Assembly: GCF_000737595.1 (NCBI RefSeq)
Contig: NZ_CP006271.1
Location: forward strand, 930,001-994,000
From: Synechococcus sp. KORDI-52
Lineage (GTDB): Bacteria; Cyanobacteriota; Cyanobacteriia; PCC-6307; Cyanobiaceae
DNA: 64,000 nucleotides
Direction: 5' to 3'
Part shown: piece by piece, positions 44,813-54,748 of the stretch
Numbering within the stretch: the first letter of the stretch is position 1
Layout of the letters: each line of letters opens with the position of its first letter
The notes under the pieces: model-generated
Databases searched by the model: none
What the model was told of the DNA's origin: nothing
The model's input: the letters and a program-made list of their open reading frames with translations, nothing else
Translations under genes and position numbers: made by a program

Positions 44813-45619
44813 ATGGCGTCCAAACAGCGTCTTGATCTGGAACTCCTGACCCGTGGCTTGGTCAGTTCACGGCAACAGGCACAGCAGCTCATCCGTGCAG
44901 GCAAAGTGCGCGACGGCGCTGGCATGTTGCTGGACAAGCCCGGAACGGAAGTTACGCCCGATCGGGAACTGCAGGTGGAACAGCCCCCCCGCTTCGTCTC
45001 TCGGGGTGGCGAAAAACTGTTGGCCGGCTTGAAGGCTTTTCCTGTGAGGGTGGAGGGTCGCGTCTGCCTGGATGGCGGCATCTCCACGGGGGGGTTCACC
45101 GACTGCCTGCTGCAGCACGGTGCCACACGTGTTTATGGCGTTGATGTGGGCTATGGCCAGACAGCCTGGAGCCTGCGTACTGACGACCGGGTGGTGCTGC
45201 GGGAACGCACCAACCTGCGGCATCTCCAGCCTGATCAGTTGTATGGCGAGAACGATCACTGGCCCACCCTGGCGGTCACTGATGTGTCGTTCATTTCCCT
45301 GCGGTTAATCCTTCCGGCGTTGCGCCGGTTGTTGCGGGGCTCCGACACCGATGCGCTGGTGCTGGTGAAGCCGCAGTTTGAGGTGGGCAAAAGCCGCGTT
45401 GGCAAGGGGGGCGTGGTCCGTGATCCAGCAGCCCACCGAGATGCCATTGAATCAGTCATTGCAGCGGCGAGAGAGTCGGGTTGGCAGCCCAAGGGCCTGG
45501 TGGCTTCCCCGATCACTGGACCTGCCGGCAACCACGAGTACGTGCTCTGGTTGGGGGAGGGAAATGCCGCTGTTTTGCCGGATCTCGATGCTTTGGTGGC
45601 GCAAACCCTCCAGAGTTGA
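44813..45619 (+). CDS. tlyA: TlyA family rRNA 2'-O-methyltransferase
   Basis: The protein has 268 aa from the ATG at 44813. It begins with an S4 RNA-binding domain (RLDLELLTRGLVSSRQQAQQ LIRAGKVRDG), then an FtsJ-like methyltransferase: FVSRGGEKLLAGLKAFPV, CLDGGISTGGFTDCLLQHGA (SAM motif I, GGISTGG replacing the usual GASTGG), VTDVSFISLRLILPA and LVKPQFEVGKSRVGKGGVV. TlyA methylates ribose in 16S/23S rRNA and is often labelled haemolysin. The stop lies 8 bases before the terminator shared with the apc operon. Confidence 0.9.
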   Translation: MASKQRLDLELLTRGLVSSRQQAQQLIRAGKVRDGAGMLLDKPGTEVTPDRELQVEQPPRFVSRGGEKLLAGLKAFPVRVEGRVCLDGGISTGGFTDCLLQHGATRVYGVDVGYGQTAWSLRTDDRVVLRERTNLRHLQPDQLYGENDHWPTLAVTDVSFISLRLILPALRRLLRGSDTDALVLVKPQFEVGKSRVGKGGVVRDPAAHRDAIESVIAAARESGWQPKGLVASPITGPAGNHEYVLWLGEGNAAVLPDLDALVAQTLQS

Positions 45620-45627
45620 CGGCCAAT

Positions 45628-45654
45628 AAAAAAGCCCGGTGTTGAACCGGGCTT
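45628..45654 (-). terminator. Terminator at the end of the apc operon
   Basis: On the minus strand AAGCCCGGT, a five-base loop and ACCGGGCTT form a perfect nine-pair stem followed by six T (45633-45628). It lies between the convergent tlyA and apcC genes, so it may serve both, but the T run suits leftward transcripts. Confidence 0.85.
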
Positions 45655-45676
45655 GAAATTTGCTTTGGAGCAGAGT

Positions 45677-45877
45677 TCAGTTGCCGACGTTGACCTGCCG
45701 ACCCCCGGTGCAGAGCTCCACCTTGATAATGCGGCCACCCTGCTTTTGGATGCGCTGTTGTTCAGCGAACCAGCTGTCGTAGGGCACCCACTTGGTGAAG
45801 AAGGTGTTCTGCAATTCGCGTTGCGTCCGAACCTTTTCAGGGCTGGGGATGCAAGCGGTGACTTTGAACAACCGCAT
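45677..45877 (-). CDS. apcC: Allophycocyanin core linker ApcC (LC 7.8)
   Basis: The protein has 66 aa, the usual length of the small core linker. MRLFKVTACIPSPEKVRTQR then ELQNTFFTKWVPYDSWFAEQ and QRIQKQGGRIIKVELCTGG form the conserved CpcD-like fold. It binds in the allophycocyanin trimer cavity at the core end and stabilises it and tunes energy flow. It is the last gene of apcABC, 5 bp after apcB's stop, and is followed by the terminator. Confidence 0.97.
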   Translation of the reverse strand: MRLFKVTACIPSPEKVRTQRELQNTFFTKWVPYDSWFAEQQRIQKQGGRIIKVELCTGGRQVNVGN

Positions 45878-45882
45878 GGGGC

Positions 45883-46371
45883 TCAGTTGCCGAGACCGGA
45901 GCAGATGTAGTCGAAGTAGACACCCATTTCCTTGCCGGCATCAGGGCCGACGAGTCCGGCTGTCACTTCCTTCATGGCCTGGATGGCCTGAACGGTGGCG
46001 CCGATGGGAACACCCAGTGAGTTGTAGGTCTCCTTAAGGCCGTTCAGAACACGCTCGTCGAGGATCGAGGTATCGCCAGCCAGCATTGCGTAGGTGGAAT
46101 ACCGCAGGTAGTAGTCCAAGTCGCGGATGCAGGCTGCGTAGCGGCGGGTGGTGTACATGTTGCCGCCGGGACGGGTGATGTCCGAGTACAGCAGAGCCTT
46201 GGCCACAGCATCGCGAATGATGGCCGAAGCATTGGCGCTGATGGTGGCGGCAGCGCGCACGCGCAGTTCACCGCTGGCGAAATACGACTCGAGGCTGCCC
46301 ATCGATGCCGTGTCCAGGTAGAGACCCTGGACGTCCGACTTGTTGATGACGTTGGTGATGGCGTCTTGCAT
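45883..46371 (-). CDS. apcB: Allophycocyanin beta subunit
   Basis: The protein has 162 aa. It carries one phycocyanobilin on the cysteine in [40 protein letters not shown] and [20 protein letters not shown] are typical. It pairs with ApcA to form the trimers of the phycobilisome core that pass light energy to photosystem II. It starts 40 bp after apcA's stop and ends 5 bp before apcC. Assignment as beta, not ApcF, rests on its operon place and motif set. Confidence 0.97.
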   Translation of the reverse strand: MQDAITNVINKSDVQGLYLDTASMGSLESYFASGELRVRAAATISANASAIIRDAVAKALLYSDITRPGGNMYTTRRYAACIRDLDYYLRYSTYAMLAGDTSILDERVLNGLKETYNSLGVPIGATVQAIQAMKEVTAGLVGPDAGKEMGVYFDYICSGLGN

Positions 46372-46410
46372 GGATCCGTGAGGAGGCGAGGGAGAAAATC
46401 AGCGTGCGGT

Positions 46411-46896
46411 TCAGGCGAGGGCGCCAACCACATAGTCGAAGTAGGTGCCGGCTTCCTCTGCGTCGGCTCCTGTGAGGAGGCCCATGGCGACGATCTTCAT
46501 TTCGCGCACGGATTCAGCCAATGCTTCCAGGGGAGTACCCAGGGAGCGGTAGAGCTCTTTCGCGCCAATCACACCGATCTCTTCGATCGGAGTGACGTCA
46601 CCGGCAACGATGCCGTAGGTGACGAGACGGAGGTAGTAATCCATGTCGCGCAGACATGTGGCAGTCATCTCTTCGCCGTAGGCATTGCCGCCGGGGGAGA
46701 TGACATCGGGACGCTTCTGGAACAGCTGACCACCAGCCTGCTTGACGATGCGCTCGCGGCTCTCGCACAGGACCTGGGCCACGCGCAGACGGCGTTGACC
46801 GCCGGTGACGAAGGCTTTGATCTGGTCGAGTTCGCCAGGGCTGAGGTAGCGGGCTTCGGCGTCCGCGTTGATGATCGAGTTGGAGACGATGCTCAT
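46411..46896 (-). CDS. apcA: Allophycocyanin alpha subunit
   Basis: The protein has 161 aa from the ATG at 46896. [20 protein letters not shown] is the family N-terminus and [20 protein letters not shown] holds the bilin-attaching cysteine. The start codon is set by length and homology; longer in-frame sequence upstream has no similarity. It is the first gene of apcABC, so its 5' region at 46897-47207 should contain a strong promoter. Leftward transcription continues from apcE's direction but a hairpin separates the two. Confidence 0.97.
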   Translation of the reverse strand: MSIVSNSIINADAEARYLSPGELDQIKAFVTGGQRRLRVAQVLCESRERIVKQAGGQLFQKRPDVISPGGNAYGEEMTATCLRDMDYYLRLVTYGIVAGDVTPIEEIGVIGAKELYRSLGTPLEALAESVREMKIVAMGLLTGADAEEAGTYFDYVVGALA

Positions 46897-47305
46897 GCAG
46901 TTCTGCCTCGAAACAAGCGGCCGCCCGTAGGAGACCGGTATCCGGTGAATAAGGGGTGATCCCGAGGGATCGCGTCTCAGACTAAAGGCTGGGACAGGGG
47001 GTCGAAGCGTTGGGAGTGAGACTTGTTCACATCGGTCAACACTGACCGGGGTGAGCTCGCTCCTTTGGATTCGGCTGATGCATTCTGCGCTGACGATGGC
47101 CAGGGAAATTTGGCCAGGTAACAGTTCTTCACGGCGCATCTGTTTTGAGGAGAAGCCCTGGCATTACTGCGATCTGCGAGATCGCCCCTGATGTGGTTAC
47201 GACGCACAAAAATGATCCCGATGAGGCCTTACTTCACCGGGATCGGATCACAAAAAACACCGTGATTTGTGGGGGCTGTTTGTCAGCGAAATGGAAACCT
47301 GAGGA
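46897..47305. other. apcE-apcA intergenic region
   Basis: About 410 bases without a gene. It holds a leftward hairpin for apcE at 47208-47244 and should hold the apcABC promoter and leader nearer 46897. The region includes a second short inverted repeat (ATCAC...GTGAT around 47248-47268). No operator of known type was recognised. Confidence 0.6.
47208..47244 (-). terminator. Probable apcE terminator
   Basis: On the minus strand GATCCCG (47244-47238), a 17-base loop and CGGGATC (47220-47214) are followed by an A and five T. The stem is short but perfect and lies 60 bases after the apcE stop. Confidence 0.55.
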
Positions 47306-50257
47306 TCAGATCGCGTCGCCCGTGGGGGGATTCAGGCCGGCATTGCCGCGGTAAAGCGAGGCCGTGCGCTGGATGGTGGCTTGGTTGACCCCTGATGCGG
47401 TCGCCATGCCGTCGATGCGGGGCACCGTCGTGCTGATCCGTTCCGCCAATAGTTCAGTCACGGCAGCGCCATGACCCGCTTGAGCGCGGGTGATCAGGAA
47501 GCGGCTGGTTTCCGCTGGGGTTGTGGCCCGTCCCAGCAGAGCCAAACCTGCCGCGGACGCGGCCCGAAGGGGCGCCATCGTGGCGATTCGGTTCTGGAAC
47601 GCTTCGCTCATCGCCACTTCAGCAATGAACTCGGTCAGGTCAATGTCTTGATTGCGCAGCCGTGATTCCGCGCTGATCAGACGCTCATTCCCTGTGGGGA
47701 CACGGTTGAGAAGTTGCTTGTAAGTTGCATTCACAGCAGTCTGGAGCTCATCTTCGCTGCACGGCTGTTTCAGCTCCAGCGTTGCGGGAAGTCCACCCCG
47801 CAAGCGGAATCCTGCAGCCCCTCCCGTGACAAGAGCCATTCCCATGCGTGGGAGCGCTTGCCCGCTCCGCGCATTGGAAGAAATCAGCTCAACGCTCCAT
47901 GTCCGGCCACCAATGCTGCTTGGCGTTGAGTTGCTGGCTCGCCGCATCGGGAAGCCAGTCTTTTTGGACGCAAGACCTTGTTGACGCACCATCGACAGCC
48001 AACTGGGCGCTGCGGCGTTTCCGAACGTCGTTGTCGAGAAGTCTTGGGTGGCTGTCTTTTGCGTGTCCGGCAGGTTGCGTGGCGTTACATCGCCACTGCT
48101 GCGGAATGCTTCGGACCGCTTTGTTTCAGGACGGCTTCCGAGGCTGAGGTCAGCGGCAGCTTCAAGCTTGAGAGCACGTGACCAGCCTGGAGTTCGGCGT
48201 GCAGTCACATCACCGGGTGTGATGAAACGTTCGTAGGGGACTGTGTCGGCCCCAAAAGCTTCGCCGTAGTCCTTGCTGTCGATTAATGCATCCACCACTC
48301 CATAGAAACCTTGGCGTGCGGCTGTATCGAAAAGCGCGTCGATTTCCCAGCGACCGAAGGTGGGTCTGCCCAGCAAACGGCGATGCATCACTTCGATCGC
48401 CTTCACGATGTAGAGGCCGCTCCAGTAGCGGCGTCGGAAAGCATCGGATTTGGCGACTGCCCGAACAAAATCCTTCAGCGAGATATCTCCGTTTTCGAGG
48501 CGGGCTTCATCAGAACTCATGCGCTCTCCCGCATAGCCGCCGTTGCCGAGCACTTGCACGTACACAGCCTTGATCACGGCTTGGGTGCTGGCCTCAGTCG
48601 TGCGAACGCTGGGCTGACCACCTCGCCCTGGATTCACAGTGCCACCCGTGGCGATCTGCTGAAGTCGCATCACGCGTGGACCACCCTTGCGGGGGCGGCT
48701 TTTGCGGAAACTGTCGCTGTCCAGTTGGCCAGGGCTGTTGAGGCCGTTGCTCACGAGCAATCGGCGGCTGTCGTAGCCGTAGGGGGCTGGTCGGGTGGCC
48801 ACTGAGGCGGTTCCACTCGGGAAGATGGCTCCGAATTTGTTCGCCACCGGATCATTGCCACCGCCGTAGACGTGCTGGTCGGCAAAGGGCTGGCGGTAGG
48901 AGGCGTAAAGGGTGACGTATTGCGGCGCGCCATCGAAGGGAGCGCTGAAGTTGAACAGCTTGCGGTTGGAGCCCCATCCGGCACTTTCCTGGGCCTCGGT
49001 GCCGAGATCCCGCAGGTAGGGAACGGTCTCCTCCCCGAAGGCTTGGGCGTATTCGGAGGAATTCACCAGCACATCCACGAGACCATTGAGGCCTTGGTCG
49101 CTGAGGATCGCGAACGACTTGCGGAATTCCTCAAGGGAGCTGATGCCCCGGCCAAGGAAGTGGCGGTAGGCCAGTTCCACCACGCGACTGTTGACGAAAC
49201 CGTCGTGGAATTGCTGGCGGTATTCCTTGCTGCGGCCAAGGGCGCGAATGAATTCGCGCATTGAGATCTGGCCTTGGGCAACGGCGCTGGCCTTGTCCGA
49301 ACAGGGGGTCTGGGAATAGCCCTTGGCGATGTCGCGCTCAAACACCTGGCGGTAGGCGGCGCGGATGATTTCCGCCTTCTCGGCACCGGAGAGACCCGGC
49401 CGCATCTCAAACAGCTGGCGTCCCTCGGAAGCCAGGGCGTAGATCGCCGGCAGCTGCAGACCTTGTTGAACAGGGCTTCCCTGACGTTGCTTGGTGCTGG
49501 GGGTGGGGATGGCCAGCTCCTGCAACAGCACGTTGAAGCAGTCGATGGTCATCTGACGCGCTTCAGGACGATCGCGCAGCAGCTGGGCTGAGGCGGCGCG
49601 CATCTCCTGAAGAGCCACGTTGGTCGCGGCTAGAGAGCAATTCTCGAGAAGGATGTCCCGCAACCCGCGGGTGTTCACCGCAAGGATGCTGGGGTCGCCG
49701 GCGACCAGGGCGTAGCCCACATAGCGCAGGAACCAGCCCATGTCGCGTACCGACTTGCGCATGAACGCCGGGCCGTATTTGGCCACGCTGATGGCGTTGA
49801 AGCCAGTGGGGAGCACCACACGAATATCGGCATCCCCGCCGGCCCCTTCGAAAAGACGGGTTAGAAAGTTTCCTCTTTTTGTAGTGCCGCTGTCGCCAGT
49901 GAAGGTACGTACCGATTGTTCAAAAGCAGCCTGGTCAGATGCCATTGGTGTTACTTCCCGGCCACTGGCACGTCCGGTCTCGCCCGTCGTCAAGGGCGCT
50001 TCCAGGAAGGAGAGGGGCGTGCCGCCCACAAAAATTCTGTTAGCGGCACGGGCCACGATGGCCTCGGCGTTGGCCGCAATGATTCGGGACGCTTCGATCC
50101 GGTCCTGACCGGTGCGGAAGAAGGTCACAAGACTGTCCAGTTCCCCATTGTCAGGGAAACGGTCCTGCTGCTCTGCCTGACGGACGCTGGAGAGCGGCAG
50201 CGTGTCGAACAGTTGGGGAGACACGCGCGGGCTGCCGCTGCTGGCGGTCACTGTCAT
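47306..50257 (-). CDS. apcE: Phycobilisome core-membrane linker ApcE (LCM)
   Basis: The protein has 983 aa from the ATG at 50257. The first 250 residues are an allophycocyanin-like domain with a loop insertion (MTVTASSGSPRVSPQLFDTL; FMRKSVRDMGWFLRYVGYAL). Three phycobilisome linker repeats follow at about 294-430 (IIRAAYRQVFERDIAKGYSQ), 560-690 (VIKAVYVQVLGNGGYAGERM) and 838-960 (AVNATYKQLLNRVPTGNERL). ApcE scaffolds the core and anchors it to the thylakoid as terminal emitter. Three repeats point to a three-cylinder core. It lies upstream of apcABC on the same strand. Confidence 0.96.
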   Translation of the reverse strand: MTVTASSGSPRVSPQLFDTLPLSSVRQAEQQDRFPDNGELDSLVTFFRTGQDRIEASRIIAANAEAIVARAANRIFVGGTPLSFLEAPLTTGETGRASGREVTPMASDQAAFEQSVRTFTGDSGTTKRGNFLTRLFEGAGGDADIRVVLPTGFNAISVAKYGPAFMRKSVRDMGWFLRYVGYALVAGDPSILAVNTRGLRDILLENCSLAATNVALQEMRAASAQLLRDRPEARQMTIDCFNVLLQELAIPTPSTKQRQGSPVQQGLQLPAIYALASEGRQLFEMRPGLSGAEKAEIIRAAYRQVFERDIAKGYSQTPCSDKASAVAQGQISMREFIRALGRSKEYRQQFHDGFVNSRVVELAYRHFLGRGISSLEEFRKSFAILSDQGLNGLVDVLVNSSEYAQAFGEETVPYLRDLGTEAQESAGWGSNRKLFNFSAPFDGAPQYVTLYASYRQPFADQHVYGGGNDPVANKFGAIFPSGTASVATRPAPYGYDSRRLLVSNGLNSPGQLDSDSFRKSRPRKGGPRVMRLQQIATGGTVNPGRGGQPSVRTTEASTQAVIKAVYVQVLGNGGYAGERMSSDEARLENGDISLKDFVRAVAKSDAFRRRYWSGLYIVKAIEVMHRRLLGRPTFGRWEIDALFDTAARQGFYGVVDALIDSKDYGEAFGADTVPYERFITPGDVTARRTPGWSRALKLEAAADLSLGSRPETKRSEAFRSSGDVTPRNLPDTQKTATQDFSTTTFGNAAAPSWLSMVRQQGLASKKTGFPMRRASNSTPSSIGGRTWSVELISSNARSGQALPRMGMALVTGGAAGFRLRGGLPATLELKQPCSEDELQTAVNATYKQLLNRVPTGNERLISAESRLRNQDIDLTEFIAEVAMSEAFQNRIATMAPLRAASAAGLALLGRATTPAETSRFLITRAQAGHGAAVTELLAERISTTVPRIDGMATASGVNQATIQRTASLYRGNAGLNPPTGDAI

Positions 50258-50403
50258 CGACGAAAGCAAGCCGGATCGCGCCACGTTACGGCTGCCGGGA
50301 TGGTGCTCCGTGGCCCCATGAACAAATGTTTGCAGGCGTTGAGGGGCCGCTGCTGCTCGACGGGTTTGGCGTGAAAAGCTCGCAGGCGCGAAATCTGCGC
50401 TGC

Positions 50404-51573
50404 ATGACCCACTCCAACCCCAGTGATGCTGCGACCCCCGTGGTGAGTGCGTTCTATGACCGCTTTCCTTTTCCGGGGGATCCGCTTCAGGACGGACCGC
50501 CACCTGGATACAACTGGCGTTGGTGTCACCGCAGCGTTCTGGCCGCGGTGCACGGATCGATCCCAGCTGGCATGGAGGTGCCGCGGATCCTCGATGCCGG
50601 TTGCGGCACCGGCGTTAGCACCGACTACCTCTGCCATCTCAACCCGGGTGCAGACGTGCTCGGGGTGGACATCAGTGATGGGGCTCTGGCGGTGGCGCGG
50701 GAACGCTGTCAGCGCTCTGGAGCGGCCCAACAGGTGAGCTCTTTGCGTCAGGAGCAGCGCAGCCTGCTGGACCTCGATGGGGAGGGTTCCTTTGACTACA
50801 TCAATTCGGTGGGGGTGCTGCATCACCTGGATCAGCCGGAAGCGGGCCTGCGCTCCCTCGCAGATCGCTTGGCACCGTCCGGTCTCCTTCACCTCTTTCT
50901 TTACTCCGATGCGGGGCGCTGGGAGATCCATCGGACCCAGAAAGCGCTGAGTCTTCTGAATGCCGGCACAGGGTCGGAGGGCCTGCATCTGGGCCGGGAG
51001 CTGTTCGAGACCCTGCCCGAGGGCAACCGCCTCGCCCGTCATCACCGCGAACGCTGGGCCGTGGATTGCGCTCCTGATGCCAATTTCGCCGACATGTACC
51101 TGCACCCGCAGGAGACCAGCTACAACCTCGAGCGTCTCTTCGCGTTCATCGAAACGGCGGGTTTGCATTTCGCCGGCTTCTCCAATCCGGAGGTCTGGGA
51201 TCCCGCTCGCCTGTTGAAGGGTGAGTTGCTGGAGCGAGCCCAAGCCTTGCCGCCGCGTCAGCAGTGGGAGCTCATCGAGCAGTTGGATCCCGACATCAGC
51301 CATTTCGAGTTCTTCCTGTCTGCTGCGCCCGTGGAGCGAGCTCGGTGGAGTGATGAGGCCCTTGGTCTGGCCAGGGCCTTGGTTCAGCCCTGCCTCTGGG
51401 GGGAACCCGATCCAATTCTTGGTCGCAACATGGAACCGATCCAGCTCAGCGATGCCGACCGCACTCTGCTGCGGAATGTTGCTGAACAGCCAGAGCAAAC
51501 GCTGGGGGCCCTTGCATCCCCCGATCTGATCCGCGATCTTGTGGATCGCCAGCTGCTGCTGCTGAAGGAATAA
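50404..51573 (+). CDS. Class I SAM-dependent methyltransferase
   Basis: The protein has 389 aa from the ATG at 50404. SAM motif I is RILDAGCGTGVSTDYLCHLN (residue ~62), then VLGVDISDGALAVARER and FDYINSVGVLHHLDQPEAGL, a canonical class I methyltransferase. The N-terminus reads VVSAFYDRFPFPGDPLQDGP, a motif recurring in cyanobacterial proteins near photosynthesis genes; the last 150 residues (SYNLERLFAFIETAGLHFAG) have a helical domain of their own. Substrate not deducible. Divergent from apcE by 146 bp and 13 bp ahead of the ATP synthase operon start, so it may lead that transcript. Confidence 0.8.
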   Translation: MTHSNPSDAATPVVSAFYDRFPFPGDPLQDGPPPGYNWRWCHRSVLAAVHGSIPAGMEVPRILDAGCGTGVSTDYLCHLNPGADVLGVDISDGALAVARERCQRSGAAQQVSSLRQEQRSLLDLDGEGSFDYINSVGVLHHLDQPEAGLRSLADRLAPSGLLHLFLYSDAGRWEIHRTQKALSLLNAGTGSEGLHLGRELFETLPEGNRLARHHRERWAVDCAPDANFADMYLHPQETSYNLERLFAFIETAGLHFAGFSNPEVWDPARLLKGELLERAQALPPRQQWELIEQLDPDISHFEFFLSAAPVERARWSDEALGLARALVQPCLWGEPDPILGRNMEPIQLSDADRTLLRNVAEQPEQTLGALASPDLIRDLVDRQLLLLKE

Positions 51574-51586
51574 CAGCAGCGAACGC

Positions 51587-51958
51587 GTGATAGATTCCGC
51601 GCGCCATTTCAGGCAGCGCTTGGAAGATTTTTACCGTCTTCAACGTCGCCTGCTGTTGGCCACCGTTCTGGTGTCTCTGGTCACGGTTCCGATCGTGGCC
51701 CTCACCATGAATATCTCGGTGGCCAGCAGTGTTCTTGTGGGTTCCTGCGCCGGACTTCTGTACGTGCGCTTGCTGGCTCGCAGTGTGGCCCGGCTCAGTG
51801 ACCAGTCCCGTGGACTGGGGCGTTTTCAGCTCATCGTTCCAACCCTGCTTGTGGTTGGTTCGGCCAAGCTGCCTCAACTCGATCTGTTGCCGGCCTTCCT
51901 GGGATTCCTTCTCTACAAGCCCGCCCTGATTCTTCAGCACGTTTTTGACGACCGCTGA
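51587..51958 (+). CDS. atp1: ATP synthase accessory protein I
   Basis: The protein has 123 aa from a GTG start. Four hydrophobic stretches (LLLATVLVSLVTVPIVALTM, VASSVLVGSCAGLLYVRLLA, LIVPTLLVVGSAKLPQLDLL, LGFLLYKPALILQH) form the AtpI membrane fold. AtpI aids assembly of the c-ring in the F-type ATP synthase. It precedes atpB, the usual first place in this operon. The N-terminus is basic and amphipathic. Confidence 0.85.
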   Translation: MIDSARHFRQRLEDFYRLQRRLLLATVLVSLVTVPIVALTMNISVASSVLVGSCAGLLYVRLLARSVARLSDQSRGLGRFQLIVPTLLVVGSAKLPQLDLLPAFLGFLLYKPALILQHVFDDR

Positions 51959-51982
51959 GTCTGAGCACTTTTCTCTGCACCC

Positions 51983-52708
51983 ATGGCTTTGTTGCCCCTA
52001 CCACTCCCGTTCGCAGAACTGGAAGTGGGTCACCACCTGTACTGGCAGATCGGCGATCTGTATCTGCATGGCCAGGTGTTCCTGAGCTCCTGGATCCTGA
52101 TCGGCATCCTTCTCGCTGTGGTGCTTGTCGGCACCCGCGGGATGAAACGTGACCCGATCGGTCTGCAGAACCTGCTCGAATTCCTCTGGAACTTCATCCG
52201 CGACATTGCCCGCGACAACATCGGCGAGAAGTACTACCGCGACTGGCTGCCGTTCATCGGCACCCTGTTCCTGTTCATCTTCGTGAGCAACTGGGGTGGA
52301 GCCCTGATCCCCTGGAAGATCTTTGAACTCCCTGAGGGTGAGCTCGGCGCTCCCACCGCAGACATCAACACCACTGTGGCGATGGCTCTGCTGGTTTCAC
52401 TCGCGTACTTCTATGCCGGCCTGAGCCGTAAGGGTCTTCGCTTCTTCGAGCTGTACGTGGAGCCGACCCCGATCATGCTCCCGTTCAAGATCATCGAGGA
52501 ATTCACCAAGCCTCTCTCCCTCTCCTTCCGTCTGTTCGGAAACATCCTTGCCGACGAATTGGCTGTGGGCGTGCTGGTGTACCTGGTTCCGCTGATCGTG
52601 CCCCTGCCTGTGATGCTTCTGGGTCTGTTCACCAGTGCGATTCAGGCTCTGATCTTCGCGACCCTGGCGTCCTTCTACATCGGTGAAGGCCTCCACGAGG
52701 CCCACTAA
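51983..52708 (+). CDS. atpB: ATP synthase subunit a
   Basis: The protein has 241 aa. It is the stator half-channel for protons. The essential arginine lies in [21 protein letters not shown], with [17 protein letters not shown] preceding; [20 protein letters not shown] is near the C-terminus with glutamate and histidine in GEGLHEAH. Start [20 protein letters not shown] is the family N-terminus. Separated from atpE by 170 bp. Confidence 0.96.
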   Translation: MALLPLPLPFAELEVGHHLYWQIGDLYLHGQVFLSSWILIGILLAVVLVGTRGMKRDPIGLQNLLEFLWNFIRDIARDNIGEKYYRDWLPFIGTLFLFIFVSNWGGALIPWKIFELPEGELGAPTADINTTVAMALLVSLAYFYAGLSRKGLRFFELYVEPTPIMLPFKIIEEFTKPLSLSFRLFGNILADELAVGVLVYLVPLIVPLPVMLLGLFTSAIQALIFATLASFYIGEGLHEAH

Positions 52709-52749
52709 AAACCGATCTCCTCTATCGCCTGAGAACGGCGATCTGCTAA

Positions 52750-53127
<378 letters not shown>

Positions 53128-53196
53128 TCAGTGCAGGGGGATCGCTGATCCCCCTCCTGAACTCCTTGTATCGATTCCTTCCCAGCGCACCTTTCC

Positions 53197-53661
53197 ATGA
53201 CCTGGCTTCTGCTCGCTGAAGCAGGTGTTCCGGAGGGAGGTCTTTTTGACCTCGATGCCACCCTTCCGCTGATGGCGGTTCAGGTGGTTCTCCTCACCTT
53301 CCTGCTCAATGTCCTCTTCTTCCGTCCGGTCGGCAAGGTCGTGGAAGATCGTGAGGGCTACATCTCCACCAGTCGTGCTGATGCCAAGCAGAAGCTCGCC
53401 CAGGTTGAACGCCTGGAGGCTGATCTGGCTGAACAGCTGAAAGGTGCCCGTCAGGCCGCTCTGGCCGTGATTGTTGAGGCGGAACAAGAAGTTGACCGTC
53501 TTTACCGCGAAGCTCTGGCCCAGGCGGAAGCTGAAGCCAACCGCACCAAAGAGGAAAGCCGGCGTGCCATCGAGGCCGAGCGTGAATCTGCCCGCACCCA
53601 GCTCAAGGGGCAGGTGGATCAGCTGAGCTCCACGATCATCAACCGTTTGCTGGCCGCGTGA
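53197..53661 (+). CDS. atpG: ATP synthase subunit b' (b-prime)
   Basis: The protein has 154 aa. One N-terminal helix ([30 protein letters not shown]) is followed by a long coiled coil rich in A, E, Q and R. Photosynthetic organisms have two different b-type stalk subunits, b' and b; this first copy is b'. It overlaps atpF by 4 bp (GTGATGAC). The first 10 residues, [10 protein letters not shown], may be a short signal region, as b' often has none cut. Confidence 0.93.
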   Translation: MTWLLLAEAGVPEGGLFDLDATLPLMAVQVVLLTFLLNVLFFRPVGKVVEDREGYISTSRADAKQKLAQVERLEADLAEQLKGARQAALAVIVEAEQEVDRLYREALAQAEAEANRTKEESRRAIEAERESARTQLKGQVDQLSSTIINRLLAA

Positions 53662-54143
53662 TGACCCTCAATCTCAATCCGCTCGAAACTAATCTGGTCA
53701 ACCTGGTCATCGTGATCGGGCTCCTGTTTTGGTTCCTTCGCGGTTTCCTGGGAGGAATCCTGGAACGCCGCCGCGCCGCCATTCTTCAGGAGTTGCAGGA
53801 CGCTGAGTCCCGCCTGAAAACCGCCACCGAAAACCTGAGCCAGGCCCAGTCCGAGTTGGCTGCTGCCCAGCAGAAAGCCGAGAAGATTCGTGCTGATGGC
53901 CAGGCCCGCGCTGCAGGCATTCGTGCCGAAGGCGAGAAGCGCACCATTTCTGTGATGGCAGCCATCAAGGCCGGTGCTGATGCTGATGCAGAGGCCGACG
54001 CTGCTCGGATCAAGGACAGCCTGCGTCGTGAGGCCGCTCTTGAGGCAATCGACAAGGCCCTTGCAGAACTGCCGGGTCGTCTTGATGCCAGCGCTCAGGC
54101 CAAGTTGATCGATTCCACCATCAAAAATCTGGAGAACGCCTGA
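53658..54143 (+). CDS. atpF: ATP synthase subunit b
   Basis: The protein has 161 aa. A single membrane helix ([20 protein letters not shown]) is followed by [20 protein letters not shown] and a long alanine/glutamate coiled coil ([20 protein letters not shown]). It dimerises with b' to form the peripheral stalk, holding F1 static while the c-ring turns. Its stop overlaps the atpH start (TGATG), so translation is coupled. Confidence 0.95.
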   Translation: MMTLNLNPLETNLVNLVIVIGLLFWFLRGFLGGILERRRAAILQELQDAESRLKTATENLSQAQSELAAAQQKAEKIRADGQARAAGIRAEGEKRTISVMAAIKAGADADAEADAARIKDSLRREAALEAIDKALAELPGRLDASAQAKLIDSTIKNLENA

Positions 54144-54691
54144 TGCCTCTCCTCAACTCTCTGGCCACCCCCTACGCCGAAGCCCTGCTTCAGGTCACCG
54201 AGGCCCGTGGTGAGTCTGAAACCGTTGCCGATCAATGCAAACAATTGCTTGTGATCTGGAACGACTCGCAAGATTTCCGCCACGCCATGGTGTCCCCGGT
54301 TCTCGAACCGGACGCCAAGAAGAAAGCTCTCAAGGTGTTGGTTGGTGAGGATGTAACGCCTTCCGTTCTCAACCTTCTCAAGGTGTTGGCGGATCGGCAG
54401 CGACTCCTTGCCTTCGATGCGGTATTGCTTCGCTACCTCGAGCTTTATCGCGAGCAACAGGGCATCACCCTGGCTCAGGTCCGCTCAGCCCAGGCTCTCA
54501 GCGAAGAGCAGCAAGCTGCTCTTTCCAAGAAGGTGCAGGCCATGGCCGGCACCAACAAGGTCGACATCGACCTCAGTGTGGATCCGTCCCTAATCGGCGG
54601 TTTCGTCGTGAGTCTCGGATCTCAGGTGATCGACGCCAGCCTGTCTGGCCAGGTTCGTCGCCTTGGTCTGGCACTCGCTAAGGCGAGCTGA
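54143..54691 (+). CDS. atpH: ATP synthase subunit delta
   Basis: The protein has 182 aa. LATPYAEALLQVTEARGESE is the typical start. The C-terminal domain has the conserved VDPSLIGGFVVSLGSQVIDA motif of OSCP/delta, and the middle has the helical LKVLADRQRLLAFDAVLLRY. Delta joins the peripheral stalk to the top of F1. In cyanobacterial usage this gene is also called atpD. Confidence 0.95.
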   Translation: MPLLNSLATPYAEALLQVTEARGESETVADQCKQLLVIWNDSQDFRHAMVSPVLEPDAKKKALKVLVGEDVTPSVLNLLKVLADRQRLLAFDAVLLRYLELYREQQGITLAQVRSAQALSEEQQAALSKKVQAMAGTNKVDIDLSVDPSLIGGFVVSLGSQVIDASLSGQVRRLGLALAKAS

Positions 54692-54748
54692 CCTCACCCC
54701 TTCCTCCACCGCTCCTTCCTCCCCCACTCCCAGCTGGGATCACACGCC